A stretch of DNA of 64,000 nucleotides from contig JBAZKW010000003.1 in the NCBI GenBank assembly GCA_041650595.1, forward strand, positions 58,176-122,175. The letters run 5' to 3'. Both the position numbers and the translations under genes were made by a program. Of this stretch, positions 1-8,001 are shown piece after piece; within the stretch, counting starts at the first letter, position 1; the number at the start of each line of letters is the position of its first letter. The stretch is from CALFCX01 sp041650595. GTDB taxonomy: Bacteria; Margulisbacteria; WOR-1; JAKLHX01. The notes under the pieces were generated by a model. It saw nothing but the letters and a program-made list of their open reading frames with translations, had not been told where the DNA came from and ran no database searches.

Positions 1-735
1 GTAGGCGGAGACGGCACTCTTAATGAGGTGCTCAACGGTTTTTGGGACGGGAACCGAAAGATTGCTCCGGACACATGCCTCGGATATTTTCCAAGCGGTA
101 CTGGAGAGGACTTTTCAAGGACTCTCGGCATAGAAAAACTCTCTATTGAGACACAAACAGAGAGGCTGCTTAAAGCACCGGGCACTTATATAGATATCGG
201 CGAGGCGCATTTCCAAAAAGGTGACGGGAGTACTACCTCAAGAAAATTTATTAACGAATCCAGCGTCGGGTTTGGGGCGAACGTGACGGAGTTAGTAAAC
301 CGCTCCAATAAGATTTTCGGAGGTAAAACTTCATTTTTTACGGGTGTTTTGCGGTCCCTCTGTTTTCTAAAAAACCACTCAGTCCGTATAAAAGCTGACG
401 GCAAAGACTTTTTTGAAGGAAAAACGCTCATAACTGCGGTAACCAACGGAAAATATTTCGGCGGCAGCATGATGATATCGCCGAAAGCCATGATAGATGA
501 CGGATTTTTTGACGTAGTGATCGCGCGAGAGATGAACAGAAAAGAAATATTAAGAGATATCGGCTCTATTTATAGCGGCAATCATCTTTCTAACCCGAAA
601 GTGCTGTCAATAAGGTGCAAAACGCTTTCAGTTCAAAGCGGGGAAAAGGTATTTCTTGAGATGGACGGGGAACCCGTAGGGCTGATAGACGCGCAGTTCA
701 AACTGCTTGAAAAAGAGATAAGGTTTCTTCTTTGA
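1..735 (+). CDS. Diacylglycerol/lipid kinase family protein, 5'-truncated
   Basis: The reading frame is open from the first base, so the gene begins before the window. The first visible residues VGGDGTLNEV form the GGDGT nucleotide-binding motif of the DAGK/NAD-kinase-like fold. A second conserved stretch, GYFPSGTGEDFSRTLGI, matches the PxGTxNDxAR region of the family. The C-terminal half has the beta-sandwich pattern ending in EMDGEPV, typical of YegS/BmrU-like enzymes that use ATP to phosphorylate diacylglycerol or a related lipid at the membrane. The N-terminal 40 or so residues are missing. The neighbour 739-1296 is convergent, with a 3-bp gap. The family is clear; the lipid substrate cannot be read from sequence. 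Confidence 0.88.
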   Translation, partial: VGGDGTLNEVLNGFWDGNRKIAPDTCLGYFPSGTGEDFSRTLGIEKLSIETQTERLLKAPGTYIDIGEAHFQKGDGSTTSRKFINESSVGFGANVTELVNRSNKIFGGKTSFFTGVLRSLCFLKNHSVRIKADGKDFFEGKTLITAVTNGKYFGGSMMISPKAMIDDGFFDVVIAREMNRKEILRDIGSIYSGNHLSNPKVLSIRCKTLSVQSGEKVFLEMDGEPVGLIDAQFKLLEKEIRFLL

Positions 736-738
736 TCT

Positions 739-1296
739 CTATTTTTCCGCAAAAAGGATGCCGCCCGGCGATTCCGCCAACAGATTAGGATCATTTATTT
801 TCCAAAAAACAAATTTAATGGTCTTTATATAATGCTCGTAAGGCGGCTTTCCTTTGTAAACATAGACCAGGTCTTTAATATTCTTTGTCTTTCGGTACTT
901 GGCATAATATTTTGTGGTCGCTATCACTTCATGAGTTCTGTATATATTGTCGTATATTGACCTAAACTTTGTATCGCAATTGTTAAAGCCCGTCAGATTG
1001 CGGGTGTGTTTTGGATAATGCTTGCCGAAAGTGCTCTCCGCTCCCGCTATCGCTACATATAGCCGCCAGTCAAGCTTGAACTTGTCCGCACAGTATAATA
1101 TCTCGTTTATATGGCTTATCAGCGGGGTCCCCGGGTATCTGTAAAGGAATGCCCGAAGTCGTTCGGACCTCAGGTCTCCGGATACCGTGGCCCCGGATAG
1201 TACTACGAAAACAAGCACTAATGTATATATAACTATATTATTAAGCTTGTTTTTAATTTTTTGGCTAAATTTTGCTATTTTCTTGTTCATATCCAT
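739..1296 (-). CDS. Lytic-transglycosylase-like (lysozyme-fold) exported protein
   Basis: 185 residues. A positively charged N-terminus is followed by a hydrophobic segment (about residues 20-40, ending ATVSG), which is a signal peptide or signal anchor. The mature part contains VAIAGAESTFGK (about residues 81-92). The glutamate in the AxxxAESxFG motif matches the catalytic Glu of SLT/Goose-type lytic transglycosylases and related glucosaminidases acting on peptidoglycan. A later YVYKGKPPYEHYIKTIKFVFWKI fits the end of a lysozyme-like fold. The start codon lies 8 bp after the -10 of a sigma-28-like promoter (1303-1332) and has no clear Shine-Dalgarno sequence, so the mRNA may be leaderless. 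Assignment rests on the motif, not on full domain similarity. Confidence 0.6.
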   Translation of the reverse strand: MDMNKKIAKFSQKIKNKLNNIVIYTLVLVFVVLSGATVSGDLRSERLRAFLYRYPGTPLISHINEILYCADKFKLDWRLYVAIAGAESTFGKHYPKHTRNLTGFNNCDTKFRSIYDNIYRTHEVIATTKYYAKYRKTKNIKDLVYVYKGKPPYEHYIKTIKFVFWKINDPNLLAESPGGILFAEK

Positions 1297-1302
1297 CTAC
1301 TT

Positions 1303-1332
1303 ATATATCGTCATTTTTGAGGTGAAATTTCA
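1303..1332 (-). promoter_or_regulatory. Sigma-28-like promoter P1
   Basis: On the minus strand TGAAATTTC is followed after 13 nt by CGATATAT. This fits the sigma-28 (FliA/SigD) consensus TAAAGTTT-N13-CGATAA. The ATG of the lytic-transglycosylase-like gene begins 8 nt after the -10 hexamer. It is one of about ten such elements in the window. Confidence 0.6.
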
Positions 1333-1398
1333 GTAAATAAGGGAATTTTGAGCCGATGTCTTTGGGAAAGTCTTTATGGTTATATCTCGCTATTTGCG

Positions 1399-2781
1399 TT
1401 AATTTGCCACAAACATTTTTAGTATTTCGTGCAAAAATCGATCGGCATTGGCTTGCGGTAATCTTCGACCAATCAAGGGATGAAGCCAAACAGCTTTCAG
1501 AACTAAATCGGGATCATTCTGTAAAAGACCGTTGACAAAATATATGCCGGCGTCTGCCTCCTGGATAACAGAAGATCGAAATGGTTCGGGCAAAGAGGAA
1601 TCCATTTTTTTGTCGAACCTTGGGCCTGTTCTATGCATGAAACAAGGGACTTCGACAAAGATATCCTTTGGGAGCCAGGGTATAAAAACTTTTCCGTCAG
1701 AATCCGAGTTTTTTGTACTTACGATTTGCCGGTCTTTTGAATCTGTCAAAATCGCAGCCAGTGCACGTGTGGCCATAAGCGCATAACCCGCCCCGCCGCG
1801 TTTTACAAGTTCAAAAAGGGTTTCGGAGATCGGCGAATTGGGATTTGCATATGCGTCAAGTTGATTCCTTTCCCATTGCATGACCTTGAATGCGCGAAAA
1901 TCGGAGATAGCCGTAGCCTTTTGTTTTTCGACAACATCCGCGTGGTTCATCCGGTATTGCCAATACCAGTTTGGAAATAATCCGTGTTCCTTTACGATGT
2001 CAACATAAAAGGCGATGTCTTCCGTCTTCTCTATATCGAAATTCGCGGGAGGATTAGAAATAAATTTTATCACTTCTGCCGTTATATCTTCGCCGTCAAA
2101 AATGAAATGCCTAAAAAAGGAAAGGTGGTTTAGACCGATGGAATCTATTTGGATCCGGTCGGCAATTTGTTCATCTGTTTGACCGGACAATGAAGACCTT
2201 TGTATCTTTAGCGCACGGGCGATTTGGATCCTTATTTCAAACGGGATATTACAAAGACCGAGAACCGTATTAAAATTGGTCATCTGACCGACCGCCATTG
2301 AGAGCAGTCCTGCGGGGTTGGCAAAATTGAAAAAATAAGGATCTTTAGCAGCATTTGATTTTATTGCCGGAATAAGCTCTTGAAGAGCGTGGATCTGCCT
2401 GCTTAAAAGCCGCAAGCCCCCCAGCCCCATGGTCTCCTGGCCGATCAAACCATATAGAAGAGGAAGAGTTTCATCTTCCAGTCTTCCCGGCATTTTTCCC
2501 GCACGCATCATATTAAGAAAGATATGCGCCCCTTCAAAAGCCTTCTCTTTATCTGTGCTGACACTTATAATAGAAGGATCAAGCCCATGGTCAGCCAAGA
2601 CTCGCCTGGAAAACCTTCCGACGATTTCGACCCGTTCAGGCTCTTTATCATATAAAACAATTTTGCCGACTCTTTCTCTTAATATTGGCGAGAGGGCGTA
2701 ATGAAGGATAAAATCCGGGAAATATGTGCTGGCTCCCCCGAGAGCTACCATGTTCAAATTTTTTGGTGCTGCAATTCTCAT
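1399..2781 (-). CDS. Glycoside hydrolase family 4 (NAD-dependent glycosidase)
   Basis: About 460 residues, the normal length for GH4. The N-terminus MVALGGASTYFPDFILH is a Rossmann NAD-binding start. Later motifs fit GH4: FFNFANPAG (substrate/metal region), VLGLCNIPF (metal-ligand Cys) and IGLNHLSFF (metal-ligand His). GH4 enzymes use NAD+ and Mn2+ in a redox-assisted elimination mechanism and act on alpha- or beta-glycosides, often phosphorylated. Members include 6-phospho-glucosidases and alpha-galactosidases; the exact substrate is not decidable here. TTG at 2784 and ATG at 2781 are adjacent possible starts. ATG is chosen because it lies 7 nt after the -10 of promoter P2, with no Shine-Dalgarno sequence. 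The protein is cytoplasmic, with no signal peptide. Confidence 0.87.
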   Translation of the reverse strand: MRIAAPKNLNMVALGGASTYFPDFILHYALSPILRERVGKIVLYDKEPERVEIVGRFSRRVLADHGLDPSIISVSTDKEKAFEGAHIFLNMMRAGKMPGRLEDETLPLLYGLIGQETMGLGGLRLLSRQIHALQELIPAIKSNAAKDPYFFNFANPAGLLSMAVGQMTNFNTVLGLCNIPFEIRIQIARALKIQRSSLSGQTDEQIADRIQIDSIGLNHLSFFRHFIFDGEDITAEVIKFISNPPANFDIEKTEDIAFYVDIVKEHGLFPNWYWQYRMNHADVVEKQKATAISDFRAFKVMQWERNQLDAYANPNSPISETLFELVKRGGAGYALMATRALAAILTDSKDRQIVSTKNSDSDGKVFIPWLPKDIFVEVPCFMHRTGPRFDKKMDSSLPEPFRSSVIQEADAGIYFVNGLLQNDPDLVLKAVWLHPLIGRRLPQANADRFLHEILKMFVAN

Positions 2782-2785
2782 CAAT

Positions 2786-2816
2786 CAGTTATCGGTTAGA
2801 AAAATGGAAAATTTCA
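2786..2816 (-). promoter_or_regulatory. Sigma-28-like promoter P2 for the GH4 gene
   Basis: Minus-strand TGAAATTTT, 13 nt, then CGATAACTG. The GH4 ATG (2781) is 7 nt beyond the -10 hexamer, so the transcript is probably leaderless. Confidence 0.62.
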
Positions 2817-3953
2817 CACAATTTTGTGGAATGGGTTGCTATCCTTGCTTATAAAAAGGATCAATTCATCTATATCTCTGGAAGATATGAACGGCACTCT
2901 TGCCATGAATTCAAAGAGTATGGGGAAGAATGCTTTTACTAATGTTCTTATTCCATCTCGTTGTTCAGAACCATCGGGGAACATCCTTTCGTCCACATGT
3001 CTAAAAATTCCGCTTACACCGTCTTGCCTATCGGCATTTGCAACAATAAAATCTATCATTGCGTCGGCGTCCTGCTCTGAACAAAGCCGCCTGATCGTAT
3101 CTAGTTGTTCAAAGAAAAGTGCGGGTTGTATCGGTAATTCCGCGCTAAAACCAAAAGGAGTGTAATAAAATCGTTTTGTCGGTTCGTAATAATTGTACTG
3201 CATCTGGAGCATAAATTCAAAATAACTTCCGGTTGTCGCGTTGCGAGGAGGACAAATGTTGGATTTAAGCGTAGTTGCAAAAGTATCTGAGCCTCCCATA
3301 TTTATTAAGGAAACAAACTTATGTTCGTCATCAGAGGTACTTGGCCAAAATCCCACCGCGGGATCAATCGGATCGCCCGGATATTCCATCCTTTTCGGTT
3401 CTTCAACCTGAAATGAAGCTTCGATCCATTCTTTATAAGGATGTTCGTCCAGAGGGCACCAGATAGAGCCGTTGCCGACAGTGCGGTTCCACGGTGTTGT
3501 GTCGACGACATGATTCCCGTCGGTCAACAGAACTACATGGTAAGTCATGCGCTCCATATCATAATACTTATTGCCCACATACTCTCTTAGATATACATCA
3601 TAAAGATGGCAGTAATCGATCCTTGGAATAACATATCTGAGCATTCGTACGCCAAAATCATTTTGAAGAAGGATTTTGGATGCTAACCTTGAACTCCTTC
3701 CGCATTCGGACCAATGCAAACCCAAATCTTCCGGTTGCGATTCCAGCCTCAGCCCGTGATCATTCCATTTATAATCCCCGTTTTTAATGAGCCATTCTAT
3801 ACCGTAAGCTTTTGTCCTTTCCTGTATTGATGGTGCAAGTAACGTCAATGATTCTCTTTCGGCAGCGGGAGAAAGAACCTGCGCTGCGGATCGACGCACT
3901 ACCGGAGCAGCCGCGGCAATTTGTGATCTCTGCGGTATATTTCGTAGAAGCAT
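2814..3953 (-). CDS. Unknown protein, possible transglutaminase-like cysteine-peptidase fold
   Basis: About 379 residues, not recognised at family level. Three separated blocks resemble the Cys-His-Asp triad of transglutaminase-like folds. They are LHWSECGRSSRLASKIL (Cys at the start of a helix), MTYHVVLLTDGNHVVDTTPW (His followed by a strand, then Asp before Thr-Pro-Trp), and the intervening LRYVIPRIDYCHLYDVY. The spacing and the H-V-x-L...D-x-T-P pattern are what that fold shows. The first 35 residues are Ala/Arg rich and not clearly a signal peptide. TTG 3956 and ATG 3953 are adjacent starts; the ATG lies 7 nt after the -10 of P3. The gene end overlaps the -35 region of the downstream GH4 promoter. 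The functional call is inference only. Confidence 0.5.
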   Translation of the reverse strand: MLLRNIPQRSQIAAAAPVVRRSAAQVLSPAAERESLTLLAPSIQERTKAYGIEWLIKNGDYKWNDHGLRLESQPEDLGLHWSECGRSSRLASKILLQNDFGVRMLRYVIPRIDYCHLYDVYLREYVGNKYYDMERMTYHVVLLTDGNHVVDTTPWNRTVGNGSIWCPLDEHPYKEWIEASFQVEEPKRMEYPGDPIDPAVGFWPSTSDDEHKFVSLINMGGSDTFATTLKSNICPPRNATTGSYFEFMLQMQYNYYEPTKRFYYTPFGFSAELPIQPALFFEQLDTIRRLCSEQDADAMIDFIVANADRQDGVSGIFRHVDERMFPDGSEQRDGIRTLVKAFFPILFEFMARVPFISSRDIDELILFISKDSNPFHKIV

Positions 3954-3957
3954 CAAA

Positions 3958-3988
3958 TATTTATCGATAGAATATTAGAGATATTTCA
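3958..3988 (-). promoter_or_regulatory. Sigma-28-like promoter P3
   Basis: Minus-strand TGAAATATC, 13 nt, then CGATAAATA. The ATG at 3953 is 7 nt past the -10 hexamer, the same geometry as P2. Confidence 0.62.
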
Positions 3989-4027
3989 TGAATATCCGGA
4001 TAAAGTTTTGTAAAAGTTGGAGTATCC

Positions 4028-4441
4028 CTATATCCCCATAACCTTGACTATTATGCGTTTATTGCGTCTGCCGTCCCATTCGCCGTAAAAGATCTGCTGC
4101 CAGGGCCCGAAATCAAGCCGGCCGCCTGTGATGGGAACTATTATTTCGTGATTGAATAACAATGATTTCAAATGCGCATCACCGTTGGTCTCTCCCGTCT
4201 GATGATGCCTGTAATCGGGACGATCGGGAGCAATTTTTTCGGCCCATTCCAACAGGTCATGTTTTATACCGGGTTCTTCGTCGTTCACAAAGATCGAAGC
4301 GGTTATATGCATCGCGGAAACAAGCGCCATCCCGTCCTTTACGCCGGATTTATCAACTATATTTTCCACCTGATGCGTTATATTCAGTATCTCTTTTTCT
4401 TTTTTGGTGTTGACGGTGATGTATTCGGTATGTGTTTTCAT
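4028..4441 (-). CDS. yjbQ: YjbQ/UPF0047 family protein
   Basis: 137 residues from the chosen start. It shows the family signature in order: AMHITASIFVNDEEPGIKHDL, then YRHHQTGETNGDAHLKSLL, then a GGRLDFGPWQQIFYGEWDG-like C-terminal block. The histidines and the GxWQxIxxxExDG block are the conserved surface of UPF0047, for which weak thiamin-phosphate-synthase activity has been reported in E. coli YjbQ. An upstream in-frame extension to 4498 exists. It is rejected because an AAAGGAGG-type ribosome binding site sits 8 nt before the ATG at 4441 and the family begins at MKTHTEYI. The gene is cytoplasmic and divergent from pyrK. Confidence 0.9.
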   Translation of the reverse strand: MKTHTEYITVNTKKEKEILNITHQVENIVDKSGVKDGMALVSAMHITASIFVNDEEPGIKHDLLEWAEKIAPDRPDYRHHQTGETNGDAHLKSLLFNHEIIVPITGGRLDFGPWQQIFYGEWDGRRNKRIIVKVMGI

Positions 4442-4460
4442 GGCTGGAACCTCCTTTATA

Positions 4461-4534
4461 AGCGCTGAAGAACTGAAGGCTGAAGTGCTGAAGTCCAAAC
4501 ATGCACTTCTTCAGAGCTTCAGCTCTTCAGCTCT
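4461..4534. repeat. Imperfect inverted repeat between yjbQ and pyrK
   Basis: Two arms rich in CTGAAG / CTTCAG units (4461-4495 and 4503-4534) can fold into a long imperfect hairpin. It fills the divergent gap and resembles dispersed repeat DNA rather than an operator. Confidence 0.55.
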
Positions 4535-4554
4535 ATTATGTTAGAATTATACCA

Positions 4555-5349
4555 ATGATCTACCAGGAAAAATGCACGGTCCTTGAGAACATCAAGATCG
4601 CCCCTGATTATTTTAGATTGACCGTTTCTTCAAGAAATATAAATAAAAACGCTAAACCGGGACAATTTGTACAAATACAGGTATCGGATTCCCATACGCC
4701 GTTGTTGCGCAGGCCATTCAGCCTCCACAAAATAAACGATACCGGATTCACAATAATATATCACGTAATCGGCAAGGGAACAAAGATACTGTCGGAGATT
4801 CATGTAAAAGCAGGTCGGGGCCTGCCTGTTTTGGATATAATCGGCCCGTTGGGCAATGGTTTTGCTATCGAAGAAGACAAGATCGCAATACTTATCGCCG
4901 GCGGATGCGGAAGCGCGCCGCTATATTCCCTTGAAGAAGAATTGAAAAAGAAAGGTATTGAATCACACTTTTTCATGGGAGCTACCACAAAGAATCTTTT
5001 GCTGTGCGGAGCCGATTTCGCCAAAATAGGCACAAAGCTATATATTTCCACAGATGACGGCTCCTGCGGCGAAAAATGCACCGTTTCAGCGCTTTATTCC
5101 TCCTATATAAAGACCCTTGACCCGAAAAAATGCATCATATACACCTGCGGGCCCAAAGCCATGATGAAAGCCGTAAGTGAAATTGCCGAAAAGAACGATA
5201 TGCCATGCCAGGTATCGATTGAAGAATATATGGCATGCGGTATAGGTGCATGCCTGGGCTGTATGGTAGAAACCACCTCCGGAAATAAACGCGTATGCAA
5301 GGACGGTCCGGTATTTGATTCAAAGGAAATAATATGGCCATTAATTTAG
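4555..5349 (+). CDS. pyrK: Dihydroorotate dehydrogenase B, electron-transfer subunit
   Basis: 264 residues. An N-terminal ferredoxin-reductase-like beta barrel carries the FAD motif LLRRPFSLHKI. The NAD-binding half follows with LIAGGCGSAPLYSL. The C-terminal SIEEYMACGIGACLGCMV, with a later VCKDGPVF, supplies the four cysteines of the [2Fe-2S] cluster. PyrK passes electrons from the DHOD catalytic subunit to NAD+ in pyrimidine synthesis. The frame is open 18 codons further upstream, but ATG 4555 matches the usual N-terminus. The 3' end overlaps pyrD by 16 bp, indicating coupled translation. No Shine-Dalgarno sequence is visible before the ATG. Confidence 0.93.
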   Translation: MIYQEKCTVLENIKIAPDYFRLTVSSRNINKNAKPGQFVQIQVSDSHTPLLRRPFSLHKINDTGFTIIYHVIGKGTKILSEIHVKAGRGLPVLDIIGPLGNGFAIEEDKIAILIAGGCGSAPLYSLEEELKKKGIESHFFMGATTKNLLLCGADFAKIGTKLYISTDDGSCGEKCTVSALYSSYIKTLDPKKCIIYTCGPKAMMKAVSEIAEKNDMPCQVSIEEYMACGIGACLGCMVETTSGNKRVCKDGPVFDSKEIIWPLI

Positions 5350-6164
5350 CCGGGCTTAAGATGAAAAATCCGGTAACTGTCGCGTCTGGGACTTTTGGGT
5401 TCGGCCTGGAGTTCGCGGACCTGGTCCCGCTTCACAAGCTCGGGGCCATAACAACAAAGACGTTGACCATAAAACCAAGAAAAGGCAATCCCCAGCCGCG
5501 ACTTATGGAAGTTGAGAACGGTCTTGTTAATTCTATCGGGCTTCAAAATGACGGGGTCGAATACTTTATTGCAAATTATTTGCCCGAGCTGAAAAAGATA
5601 CAAACTTCTCTGATCGTAAATATTGCCGGTGAAACCGTCGAGGAGTACGTGGCGACAGTGGAAATACTTTGCAGGCAGGAAGGAATAAACGCTATCGAAG
5701 TAAATATCTCCTGCCCTAATGTAAAAAAGGGCTGTATAGCCTTTGGCAAAGACCCTGTCATGACAAAAGAGGTCATTTCCGCGGTACGGGAGGTTTGTAA
5801 GCTGCCGTTGATAGCAAAGCTCACACCAAATGTCTCTGACATAACGGTAATAGCAAGAGCGGCTTTAGACGGAGGAGCTGATATTCTTTCTATGATAAAC
5901 ACAGTCCAGCATACGGTCACCATCCCGGACAAAAATCAGTTAATAACCGGCGGGCTTTCCGGTCCGACCATAAAACCCACGGCTTTAAGACTGATAAACC
6001 AGGTGCGGGCTGCTTTCCCGGGAATTCCGATCATCGGGATGGGCGGTATAATGGGTATAAAAGATGCCAAAGATTTTTTCGCGGCCGGCGCAAATGCGAT
6101 CGCGGTCGGTACGGCCAACTTTGTAGACCCGCGGATAGTGATCGGGATTATCGACAGCTTGTAG
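5334..6164 (+). CDS. pyrD: Dihydroorotate dehydrogenase B, catalytic subunit
   Basis: 276 residues forming an FMN-binding TIM barrel. It starts MAINLAGLKMKNPVTVASGTFG, as class 1B enzymes do. IEVNISCPNVKKG is the conserved catalytic-loop region carrying the active-site cysteine, and IPIIGMGGIMGIKDAKDFF is the C-terminal phosphate/FMN site. It oxidises dihydroorotate to orotate with electrons leaving through PyrK, whose gene overlaps it by 16 bp. The pair forms a two-gene operon. It is followed directly by a dispersed palindromic repeat at 6164-6247. Confidence 0.95.
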   Translation: MAINLAGLKMKNPVTVASGTFGFGLEFADLVPLHKLGAITTKTLTIKPRKGNPQPRLMEVENGLVNSIGLQNDGVEYFIANYLPELKKIQTSLIVNIAGETVEEYVATVEILCRQEGINAIEVNISCPNVKKGCIAFGKDPVMTKEVISAVREVCKLPLIAKLTPNVSDITVIARAALDGGADILSMINTVQHTVTIPDKNQLITGGLSGPTIKPTALRLINQVRAAFPGIPIIGMGGIMGIKDAKDFFAAGANAIAVGTANFVDPRIVIGIIDSL

Positions 6165-6247
6165 TCATTGCGAGCGAAGCGAAGCAATCCCATAGTACTT
6201 TGGGATTGCTTCATCGTCCCGATCGGATCGGGACTCCTCGCAATGAC
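6164..6247. repeat. Dispersed inverted repeat, GTCATTGCGAG family (copy 1)
   Basis: An 84-bp element starts GTCATTGCGAG and ends CTCGCAATGAC. Inner arms contain GAAGCAATCCCA and TGGGATTGCTTC. The same outer and inner arms recur at 10298-10393 and 27196-27280, with a variable middle. There is no coding capacity. Confidence 0.85.
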
Positions 6248-6298
6248 AGGTAATCCGATTTCTTGACTATCTTCTCTCTAAAATGCTAATATCTCGGT

Positions 6299-7090
6299 AT
6301 GTTCTTTAACCCTTTCAGAAAGAAAAAAGTCGGGCTCGCCCTGTCGGGCGGCGGTGCGCGCGGGTTGGCTCATATAGGCGTCTTAAAAGTACTCCACGAT
6401 CACAGGATCCCCATTGATTATATCGCCGGCACCAGTTCCGGGTCCCTCATCGGATCGCTCTACGCCGGCGGCGTGAACATAACCACACTGATGGAAATAG
6501 CCGGCAAGGTAAAATGGAAACATTTTTTCAGGATCGTGCTTTCAAAGACAGGCCTTGTATCCAGCGAAGAGATAGAAAAATTTGTAATAAGTTTGATAGG
6601 TAAAAAAACCTTTCCGGAAATGGAGATCCCGTTTTCGGCTGTTGCGACGGACATCTCTACCGGAGAAAAACTTGTCCTCAACAAGGGAGAGGTCTACAAA
6701 GCCGTACGGGCTTCCTGCTCTTTTCCTTGGATGTACATACCGCTCAAGACCGAACATCACCTGCTAGTGGACGGAGTGCTCAAAGAAAACCTCCCCTCTC
6801 ATACCGTAAGACAAATGGGTGCGGATTTTGTGATCGGCGTCGATGTCATACCCCGCGTAAATAAAGTCGATTGTTTCAATAATGTACTTGAGATATTTGA
6901 CAGGGCCCTGGATCTTTTCATTTTAAACCAGACCAAAGATTCCATAAAGGATTGTAATATATTAATAACCCCGGTAAAAGAGAAACTCACTTCTCTTGAA
7001 TTAGACAGGGCGCAGTATCTGGTGGAATTGGGAGAAGAAGCCGCAAAACAGGCGCTCCCTAAAATAAAAGCATCTCTCGGACTTGCTTAA
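6299..7090 (+). CDS. Patatin-like phospholipase (RssA/NTE family)
   Basis: 263 residues. LALSGGGARGLAHIGVL supplies the oxyanion-hole GGGxRG, and IAGTSSGSLIGSLYAGG gives the catalytic serine in GxSxG. HHLLVDGVLKENLP holds the catalytic-dyad Asp; the usual DGG is DGV here, which several RssA-like proteins share. These serine hydrolases cleave phospholipid acyl esters. There is no signal peptide, so it is probably cytoplasmic or membrane-associated. The last codons overlap the convergent gene at 7087 by 4 bp. Confidence 0.9.
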   Translation: MFFNPFRKKKVGLALSGGGARGLAHIGVLKVLHDHRIPIDYIAGTSSGSLIGSLYAGGVNITTLMEIAGKVKWKHFFRIVLSKTGLVSSEEIEKFVISLIGKKTFPEMEIPFSAVATDISTGEKLVLNKGEVYKAVRASCSFPWMYIPLKTEHHLLVDGVLKENLPSHTVRQMGADFVIGVDVIPRVNKVDCFNNVLEIFDRALDLFILNQTKDSIKDCNILITPVKEKLTSLELDRAQYLVELGEEAAKQALPKIKASLGLA

Positions 7091-7998
7091 TTATATCTGT
7101 TCTTTGTCGCCCGTTCGATCATCTTTGCTTTTTCGATAAGATAAGGATCCAGCCCGTCCTGCTCCAACACTTCTTCAAACAGCCTTTGTGCTTTTTCCTT
7201 TTTTGATATTTCCGCAAGCACCAGCTTGGCGCGGGCGGTCAAATCTTTGTGGACAGGAGAAATAATGGCTTTTTCACAAAGATTTTCTGCCTTGTGAAGA
7301 TCAGAGGAAGAACCTCGTCTGGCTAGAAGCTCGGCCTCGATCACTCTTGCCTTTACTGCAAAATAATCCAGCGGGCGCTCTGAAAAAATGCCGAGAGCTT
7401 CTTCGCACATTTTAATGCCGTTAGAAATAGAGTCTACGCCGAAATAAAGTGCCAGCTCGGCTTTCCCTGTCATTGCGCGCGCCCTAAAATACGGATGAGC
7501 TTTTTTATTGCCGACAAGTTTGCTGAAAAGGCGGGTAGCATCCTTTATTTCTTTCCGTCCTCCTTTTTTTACCAGCAATTCGGCTTCGACCGCTAAACAT
7601 TTGGCTACAAAGAAATCATCGAGCTTGCCCTTGAGAAGGGAACAGCCCTCTTTGCAGAGCTTTATGGCCTCATCCTCGCTCATCTTGGCCACACCCGAAA
7701 TTGTTAGTTCGGCCTTGCCTATCATTGAACGGCCTTTGAGCATCTGGTTCCTCGTCTTAGCGATGATAAAGTTGTAGTAAGAGAGCGCCTCCTTGTAATC
7801 TTCGTCCTCGCCCCTGGCTACAAGAAGGTCTGAAAGAGCAAACTTTATATCGTCCATGTGCTCTTTCCATTTTTGGGCCTTTGAAAGCAGCTTGTACCGG
7901 CCTATGGCCTTGTTTATCTTGGTCTTGGCGGACGGCGACGGATAGCTCTCCTCTTCTTCGACCACTTTTTTCATTATCGGCGAAAGTATTCCGATCAT
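7087..7998 (-). CDS. Alpha-helical repeat protein, unknown function
   Basis: 303 residues, almost entirely Lys/Glu/Ala/Leu-rich helices, without signal peptide or membrane segments. An internal duplication of about 85 residues is visible. MIGKAELTIS...FVAKCLAVEAELLVKKGG is echoed by MTGKAELALY...FAVKARVIEAELLARRGS, each followed by a KA(T/E)xLF/LCEK helix. This pattern is that of TPR-like solenoids that mediate protein contacts. No catalytic motif was found. It lies 3 bp downstream of hom on the same strand and may be co-transcribed with it. Confidence 0.7.
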   Translation of the reverse strand: MIGILSPIMKKVVEEEESYPSPSAKTKINKAIGRYKLLSKAQKWKEHMDDIKFALSDLLVARGEDEDYKEALSYYNFIIAKTRNQMLKGRSMIGKAELTISGVAKMSEDEAIKLCKEGCSLLKGKLDDFFVAKCLAVEAELLVKKGGRKEIKDATRLFSKLVGNKKAHPYFRARAMTGKAELALYFGVDSISNGIKMCEEALGIFSERPLDYFAVKARVIEAELLARRGSSSDLHKAENLCEKAIISPVHKDLTARAKLVLAEISKKEKAQRLFEEVLEQDGLDPYLIEKAKMIERATKNRYN

Positions 7999-8001
7999 TT
8001 T

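Noticed and set aside
1301..1489. 62-residue open frame on the minus strand
   Set aside because: It overlaps the GH4 gene end by 91 bp in another frame, covers promoter P1 and has no ribosome binding site.
6164..6247. CRISPR array or partial array
   Set aside because: Repeats are single palindromic units scattered over 20 kb, with no regular spacing, and no cas genes are present.
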